Origin: Actinomycetota bacterium
GTDB taxonomy: Bacteria > Actinomycetota > Actinomycetes > S36-B12
Assembly: GCA_010029945.1 (NCBI GenBank)
Contig: RGQW01000039.1
Span: forward strand, 1 to 11,878
Direction of reading: 5' to 3'
Length of the DNA: 11,878 nt
Both the position numbers and the translations under genes were made by a program. This document shows positions 8,045 through 11,878 of this stretch, one piece after another. The stretch's first letter is position 1, and each line of letters begins with the position of its first letter. Below the pieces are notes generated by a model, which saw only the letters and a list, made by a program, of their open reading frames with translations, was not told the origin of the DNA and searched no databases.

Positions 8045-9316
8045 TTAAGTTTCTACCCCCGTGAGGGCTTTCACCAGTCCCGGTGTGCAGAGGTCTATTT
8101 GCCACGCCCGCGCCTCGCCAGCGGCGAGATAGGCCCGAATGCTGTCCTCGGTCACCGGGGCAGGCGGATCCCAACACAACCGGCGCAACAGGTCTGGAGT
8201 CAGAAGGATCTCCGGTGCCACGTCCCAGGATTCGACCAGGTGGTCCATCAACTCGCGAGCGGCGGCGAGGCGTTCGGCTGCCGCCGGATCCTTGTCCGAC
8301 CACGAACGTGCCGGCGGTGGACCGTCAGTGCGCGCAGGTCGTGACGGCCACTGATCCTCGGGCAGACAGCGAGCCTTCTCGAGCGCCGCCCACCACCGAT
8401 CCCGATATCTCCGGGCAGCGCGGCCGTGGAACCCCTTGGTCGTCAACAACCCGGGCGCGTCGGCCGGGTCGGCGAGAACGGCTGCCACGATCGCCGAATC
8501 CGGGATAAGTCGCCCGGGTGCGGTGTCGGTGCGCTGCGCGATGGCGTCTCGCTCCTGCCACAGACCGCGAGCCAACGCCCACTGTCGAGGCGATCGCAAC
8601 TTGTGCATGCCCGAGAGGCGACGCCACGGTTCGGGTCCCCTGTCTTTGGGCTGAAAGCCTCGAAGGTGTTCAAACTCCTGGGCGGCGATGTCCCATCGAT
8701 CGGCGGCGAGAAGTTCAGCATGCAGGGCATTACGCAATTCGACGAGCACCTCGACGTCGAGGGCGGCGTACGTAAGTTGTCCCGTACTCAGCGGTCGCTT
8801 CGACCAGTCCGTGGCGCCGTGGCCCTTCTCGAGTTCAAAGCCGAGCTCGCTCGCCACCAGTGCGGCCAGGCTGACGCGCTCGCGCCCCAGGATTCGTCCA
8901 GCAACTTCGGTGTCGAACAGCGCGTGAGGGCGTAGGCCGACTTCCTCCAGACATGGCAGGTCTTGGGTTGCGGCGTGCAAAATCCACTCCGCTTCGCCGA
9001 TCGCGTCGTTTAGCGGTGTCTGGTCGGGCACCGCAATCGGATCAATCAGGGCGGTGCCGGCGCCCGCGCGGCGCACCTGAATCAGATAGGCCCGCATGGA
9101 GTAGCGGTATCCCGACGCTCGCTCAGCATCGAGCGCGACGGGTCCTGATCCCTGCTCAATGGCACGGGCGTAGGCCTGCAGAGCATCTGGGGTGTCGAGG
9201 ACCGGCGATAGGCCATCTCGCAGAGTCAAGGGCTCCAGCGGGGGAGAGGCATCGATGGTTTCGGAGTCATCCGAGTGATTCGAGTCGCCCGTGGGCCCGT
9301 CCGTGGTGGGCGTCAC
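8045..9316 (-). CDS. rnd: RNase D-like 3'-5' exonuclease with HRDC-like region
   Basis: DEDDy-type 3'-5' exonuclease of 423 residues, related to RNase D, which trims tRNA and other small RNAs. After an acidic, probably disordered N-terminus (about 1-30), the exonuclease domain has the metal ligands D63 and E65 (VALDAERASGYRYS), D119 (HAATQDLPCL), and Y183 with D187 (TYAALDVEVL). A helical HRDC-like segment follows at about 240-310 (WQERDAIAQ, then RLIPDSAIV), with an actinobacterial C-terminal extension. The chosen start is GTG at 9316, whose GTGA overlaps the DUF3000 stop. The upstream in-frame ATG at 9403 would add 29 Cys/Arg/Gly-rich residues read inside the DUF3000 gene and is unlikely. 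The pairing with DUF3000 is the usual actinobacterial arrangement. The stop codon touches the fadA operator, so fadAB probably has its own promoter. The physiological RNA substrate cannot be read from sequence. Confidence 0.92.
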   Translation of the reverse strand: MTPTTDGPTGDSNHSDDSETIDASPPLEPLTLRDGLSPVLDTPDALQAYARAIEQGSGPVALDAERASGYRYSMRAYLIQVRRAGAGTALIDPIAVPDQTPLNDAIGEAEWILHAATQDLPCLEEVGLRPHALFDTEVAGRILGRERVSLAALVASELGFELEKGHGATDWSKRPLSTGQLTYAALDVEVLVELRNALHAELLAADRWDIAAQEFEHLRGFQPKDRGPEPWRRLSGMHKLRSPRQWALARGLWQERDAIAQRTDTAPGRLIPDSAIVAAVLADPADAPGLLTTKGFHGRAARRYRDRWWAALEKARCLPEDQWPSRPARTDGPPPARSWSDKDPAAAERLAAARELMDHLVESWDVAPEILLTPDLLRRLCWDPPAPVTEDSIRAYLAAGEARAWQIDLCTPGLVKALTGVET

Positions 9317-9906
9317 GTGTGGGTGGCCCGACGCCCACCCACGGTGGCGACACCCGCCGGAACAGGAGGGAGGCCGGCGAGGGTAGCCAGAATCTCGATC
9401 CACAAGGCCAGATGAACGGTGAGGTCATCATCGAGGGGGGTCCACGACGCGCGAATCTCGACCAGCCCATCACCCGGCCGCTCGGCCATGCTGCCGAACG
9501 AGGTTCCCGACGACACGGTGACCGTCCCGCCCAATTGGGCCACCTCATGGTTGTCCAGGGCCTCGGTCACCCAACTCCATGCCACCTCGTGGATGAGCGG
9601 ATCGGCCAGCAGCTCGGGCTCGACGTCGCAGCGAGCGAAGATGACGATGCGGTCGTTTCCTTCCCATTCATCCACGCCGTCCGGATCGTGCAGGACGACG
9701 AATCGACCCGATGCGGATTCCACATGCGCTCCGACGGAGGCCGCTGAGCCGTCTGTGACGGCATCGGCGGTGAGGGTGAACGCCTGAGGCGCGAGCCGCT
9801 GCGGAGACGGGGCCTGCTCGATCGAGAATTCCGGGCGGATCGGCACATCAAGCAGGGGTCGTACGCGGGCCTCGAACGCCTCGTGGGGTTGGGGAACGCT
9901 GTGCAC
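9313..9906 (-). CDS. DUF3000 domain-containing protein
   Basis: A 197-residue cytoplasmic protein of a family that, as far as I know, is confined to Actinobacteria and has no established function. Recognisable family stretches are RPEFSIEQAPSPQRLAP near residue 24, the LHDPDG segment, an EPELLADPLIHEVAWSW segment, a SSGTSFGSMAERP segment and VEIRASWTP. There is no signal peptide or membrane segment. The start is GTG at 9906; TAGCCT on the - strand (9918-9913) lies 6 bases before it and no Shine-Dalgarno sequence is visible, so the mRNA is probably leaderless. The stop overlaps the RNase D start (GTGA), so the two are translationally coupled and may share a role in RNA metabolism, but this is guilt by association only. 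In mycobacteria and Streptomyces the same pair sits beside haem genes, which are absent here. Confidence 0.9.
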   Translation of the reverse strand: MHSVPQPHEAFEARVRPLLDVPIRPEFSIEQAPSPQRLAPQAFTLTADAVTDGSAASVGAHVESASGRFVVLHDPDGVDEWEGNDRIVIFARCDVEPELLADPLIHEVAWSWVTEALDNHEVAQLGGTVTVSSGTSFGSMAERPGDGLVEIRASWTPLDDDLTVHLALWIEILATLAGLPPVPAGVATVGGRRATHT

Positions 9907-9912
9907 TCGGTC

Positions 9913-9918
9913 AGGCTA
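9913..9918 (-). promoter_or_regulatory. Probable -10 box of the DUF3000-rnd operon, leaderless
   Basis: TAGCCT read on the - strand fits TANNNT and ends 6 bases before the GTG start at 9906, the spacing expected when transcription starts at the first base of the coding sequence. No Shine-Dalgarno sequence is present, and no clear -35 is seen 17-18 bases upstream. Confidence 0.45.
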
Positions 9919-9973
9919 CGGCGAAGATGCGTCGCCGGAGTGTGGGCACGCCGACCGGTTGCTCAGACCCTGG

Positions 9974-10456
9974 TCAGAGCCCGTCGTTCTGGCCCGTCTC
10001 ATCGACGGGATCCTCATCGAGTTCGAGACAGATCGAGTTGATGCAGTAACGCAGATCGGTAGGTGTCGGGTACCCCTCACCTTCGAACACATGGCCGAGG
10101 TGTCCACCACAGGAGGAGCAGCGCACTTCAGTTCGGACCTGTCCGAGGGAGGTGTCCTGCAGCAAGACGACGGCGTCGGAGTCTTGCGGCGCGTAGAAGC
10201 TGGGCCATCCGCAGTGCGAATCAAACTTCGTCGTGGAGCGGAACAACTCCGCGCTGCAGGCACGACATCGGTAGGTTCCGACGCGCGTGGTGTCGGTGTA
10301 TTCGCCAACGAAGGGCGGCTCGGTGCCTGCTTCACGCAACACGTGGTACGCCTGGGCGCCGAGAAGGTCTCGCCACTGAGTGTCACTCTTGGTCACGGGG
10401 TACTCGGAGCCATCTGGACGAAGGCCTCCATCGTGGGCAGGGGTTGACGAAGTCAT
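9974..10456 (-). CDS. msrB: Peptide-methionine (R)-S-oxide reductase MsrB
   Basis: Reduces the R epimer of methionine sulfoxide in proteins using thioredoxin; a cytoplasmic repair enzyme for oxidative damage. At 160 residues it is a complete MsrB. Zinc-binding pairs are C64/C67 (YRCRACSAEL) and C113/C116 (RCSSCGGHLGHVF). The catalytic Cys is C138 in TDLRYCINSICL, and C82 in SHCGWPSF is the likely resolving Cys. An EPPFVGEYTDT motif at about 46 is typical. I prefer the ATG at 10456; a GTG at 10471 would add five residues (VGHWG). Neither has a Shine-Dalgarno sequence. The upstream membrane-protein gene ends 25 bases before it on the same strand, so the two may be cotranscribed. DUF3000 starts 67 bp downstream. 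No fused MsrA domain is present. Confidence 0.95.
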   Translation of the reverse strand: MTSSTPAHDGGLRPDGSEYPVTKSDTQWRDLLGAQAYHVLREAGTEPPFVGEYTDTTRVGTYRCRACSAELFRSTTKFDSHCGWPSFYAPQDSDAVVLLQDTSLGQVRTEVRCSSCGGHLGHVFEGEGYPTPTDLRYCINSICLELDEDPVDETGQNDGL

Positions 10457-10481
10457 GCCCCAGTGTCCCACGAGGACGGGA

Positions 10482-11654
10482 TCAATACGTCAATGTCGTC
10501 ACGAGGTCGAGCCCGTCATTCGCAGATCGCCAGCGCGCGTCAGGCGGAAGGTCCTGTTCACGGAGAGCCTGGCCGTCGTGGTGGATGTGGAATTCAATAC
10601 GCCCATCGTTGTCGTGCACACCCACCGTGACGTGGGCGGCAGCGGCTTGACCGCACGCGAACGCGAGCCCTTCCTGGAGCAAGATTCCGCCGGTCGTGCT
10701 CACCGGTGCACCGAAGCGACCAGCCGCCGGGGAGACATCAAGTGAGATGGACACCAGGCCCAGCCAGGGAGCGACGGTGGAGGTCAGTTCACTAGCCAAG
10801 TTCGCGCCCCGACCGGGATCCTCGTAATCCTCCAAGACGGCAGCGCTCCACTGAAGGGCAGACGTCAAACGAGTAGACGCGTCTGCTCGAGCCGCTTGCG
10901 ATAGCCCCGCTGCGCATGCCACGACCGCGGGTTGCAGGTGTGCGGGAAATGGAATGGTGCTGGCTGCGTTGGCGAGCGCCTGTGCGTTGTCGACCTGGGA
11001 GTGCAGTTTGCGCGCGATGATGTCGTTCAGCCGCGCATTGGTGTTTCGCCACGTATGTCGCAGTGTCCGAGCGCTGGCGGGCAGGAGAACAAAGATGGTC
11101 GATCCGAGCAGTACGGCAACGACGACACTGCCAATACCGGCGGCGCCCATGGCGGGTGCGAAGAAGGCAACGGCAGCACCGCCGGTGAGAGCAGTGACCG
11201 CAATTCCGAGAAGGAGACGCATCGGACCGGTTGAGGTGAGACGGTCGATAGCCCAGACCGCGGCACCGGTAGCGATGGCCACACCAATAACGACCACGAG
11301 CCCGGCCAGGATCCCCAACCCACCGAGAATCGCCCGGTAGTACGCGATGGCAACAACAGAGCCGGTGCCCCAGAACGACAACATGCCGATCTTCCAGACG
11401 TCTGCGATCACGTCCGAGGGCGTCGGGCGCGGAAAGTGTTGCTCGATGGCTTCTCGAAAGGAGCCTTCCAACGTTCGATCCGTTCCCTGGCGCACCGACG
11501 TCGAGGCTCCCCACCAGGAGTCGAGCGGGAGCACCGTGTTGTCGTTGTTTGCTGCTGCTTGCAGGGTCGACACGTCGCTTCCCGATGCCGCGCCCCATTC
11601 CCTGAGCCGCGTGACGACTGCGGATTGATGAACGTCCGCCACTTCCAAGGACAC
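10482..11654 (-). CDS. Membrane protein with degenerate histidine-kinase-type ATPase domain, 5' end probably missing
   Basis: I do not recognise a named family. From the GTG at 11654 it has 390 residues: a soluble N-terminal part (1-80), four likely transmembrane helices (about 88-108, 112-137, 146-170 and 171-192), a helical linker (195-280) and a C-terminal domain (about 285-388) that looks like the GHKL ATPase of NarL-type histidine kinases. The ATPase signature is degenerate. In the N-box-like QEGLAFACGQA the Asn that would bind Mg-ATP is Phe332, the G1 box is reduced to HHDGQAL, and the G2 region reads GLDLV. ATP binding is therefore doubtful, and a pseudo-kinase or protein-protein scaffold is more likely. 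The frame stays open upstream of 11654 with plausible helical sequence (YLTERERLIQEAV) to about 11690, where the DNA changes character. The GTG has no Shine-Dalgarno sequence, so the real start is probably lost. msrB follows 25 bases downstream. Confidence 0.6.
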   Translation of the reverse strand: MSLEVADVHQSAVVTRLREWGAASGSDVSTLQAAANNDNTVLPLDSWWGASTSVRQGTDRTLEGSFREAIEQHFPRPTPSDVIADVWKIGMLSFWGTGSVVAIAYYRAILGGLGILAGLVVVIGVAIATGAAVWAIDRLTSTGPMRLLLGIAVTALTGGAAVAFFAPAMGAAGIGSVVVAVLLGSTIFVLLPASARTLRHTWRNTNARLNDIIARKLHSQVDNAQALANAASTIPFPAHLQPAVVACAAGLSQAARADASTRLTSALQWSAAVLEDYEDPGRGANLASELTSTVAPWLGLVSISLDVSPAAGRFGAPVSTTGGILLQEGLAFACGQAAAAHVTVGVHDNDGRIEFHIHHDGQALREQDLPPDARWRSANDGLDLVTTLTY

Positions 11655-11690
11655 GGCTTCTTGGATCAGTCGTTCGCGTTCGGTGAGGTA

Positions 11691-11878
11691 ACGATCTCGT
11701 GCATCAAGAACAAGGGCGACGAGCGTGGAGACTTCGTGAAGATCAAGCGTAATGTGACTCGTCGTGATGGGACTAGCAACAACCAGCCCATCATGGTTGA
11801 TTCGCAGAAGCGTGTGATGACTGATACTCTTGTCGGTAATGGTTCCGATGTCAACGTGGCATTCAAGACCTACGATTG
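11691..11878 (+). CDS. Fragment of a phage single-stranded DNA-binding protein (T7 gp2.5-like), cut at both ends
   Basis: From about 11691 to the window end the + strand reads an open frame of 62 full codons (frame of the ACG at 11691) whose product resembles the middle of podovirus ssDNA-binding proteins. It contains NKGDERGDFVKIKRN, then QPIMVDSQKRVM, then LVGNGSDVNVAFKTYD. The NKGD, FxxxKR, VDxxK and IGNGSxVNVxF spacing is what I know of this group in marine T7-like phages. The base composition is closer to 50% GC, and Asn, Asp, Lys and T-ending codons are common, unlike the neighbours. The frame has an ATG at 11628, but codons before about 11690 are antisense to the membrane protein and look unrelated to the family. 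No other phage gene is present. An antisense reading on the - strand is also open, so the call rests on the residue pattern. Confidence 0.6.

Noticed and set aside
9317..9403. 29-residue N-terminal extension of RNase D from an upstream ATG
   Set aside because: Cys/Arg/Gly-rich sequence out of frame inside DUF3000; the GTGA overlap gives a better start.
8953..9747. Open frame of 264 codons on the + strand opposite rnd and DUF3000
   Set aside because: Arg/Pro-rich shadow of two overlapping genes with good family matches; no ribosome binding site or motif.
10792..11598. Open frame of 268 codons on the - strand in another frame of the membrane protein gene
   Set aside because: The product is Arg/Cys/His-rich and incoherent, while the overlapping frame has clear membrane helices and an ATPase-like domain.
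11666..11866. 66-codon open frame on the - strand at the right end
   Set aside because: Shadow of the phage-like + frame; no motif or ribosome binding site.
11655..11878. Continuation of the - strand membrane-protein frame to the window edge
   Set aside because: The frame is open, but beyond about 11690 its codon use and residues look like antisense of the + strand phage-like frame, and it has no ATG, GTG or TTG start. I could not exclude it fully and list the test under findings.

Overview
This is an ordinary stretch of actinobacterial chromosome (moderately high GC, frequent GTG starts, TANNNT-type -10 boxes next to start codons), apart from its last roughly 190 bases. The gene set and order (dxs, RNase D, DUF3000, msrB, with fadA/fadB between) resemble the conserved neighbourhood I recall from Mycobacterium and Streptomyces. 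I cannot name the genus. There are no RNA genes, CRISPR arrays, insertion sequences or gene-free gaps above 300 bases.

Layout. Two genes lie on the + strand: aconitase (acn, 37-2706), with a perfect 18-bp palindrome just before its ribosome binding site, and 1-deoxy-D-xylulose-5-phosphate synthase (dxs, 2823-4772). Everything from there to about 11.69 kb is on the - strand. Reading in the direction of transcription, these genes are: a multi-pass membrane protein with a degenerate histidine-kinase-type ATPase domain (11654 down to 10482), methionine sulfoxide reductase B (10456-9974), a DUF3000 protein (9906-9313), a DEDDy exonuclease of the RNase D type with an HRDC-like region (9316-8045), a thiolase (7994-6804) and the two-domain beta-oxidation protein FadB (6807-4723). 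FadB and dxs converge and overlap by 50 bp.

How the genes work together. Thiolase and FadB form a translationally coupled beta-oxidation pair (GTGA overlap) that makes acetyl-CoA. A 16-bp inverted repeat lies ahead of them and looks like a TetR-type operator. Aconitase works in the TCA cycle, which consumes acetyl-CoA, and its palindrome may be a binding site for a central-carbon regulator. DUF3000 and RNase D form a second GTGA-coupled pair. dxs starts the MEP isoprenoid pathway. dxs and the DUF3000 gene each have a -10-like box so close to the start codon that leaderless transcripts are likely. MsrB repairs oxidised methionine.

The most unusual points are two. First, at the right end the reading switches abruptly to a + strand frame that looks like the middle of a podovirus (T7 gp2.5-like) single-stranded DNA-binding protein. 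It interrupts the 5' part of the membrane protein gene and is best explained as an assembly or amplification chimera, less likely as a real phage junction. Second, that membrane protein carries an apparent pseudo-kinase ATPase fold whose key Asn is replaced by Phe. I found no convincing new defence or mobile system.
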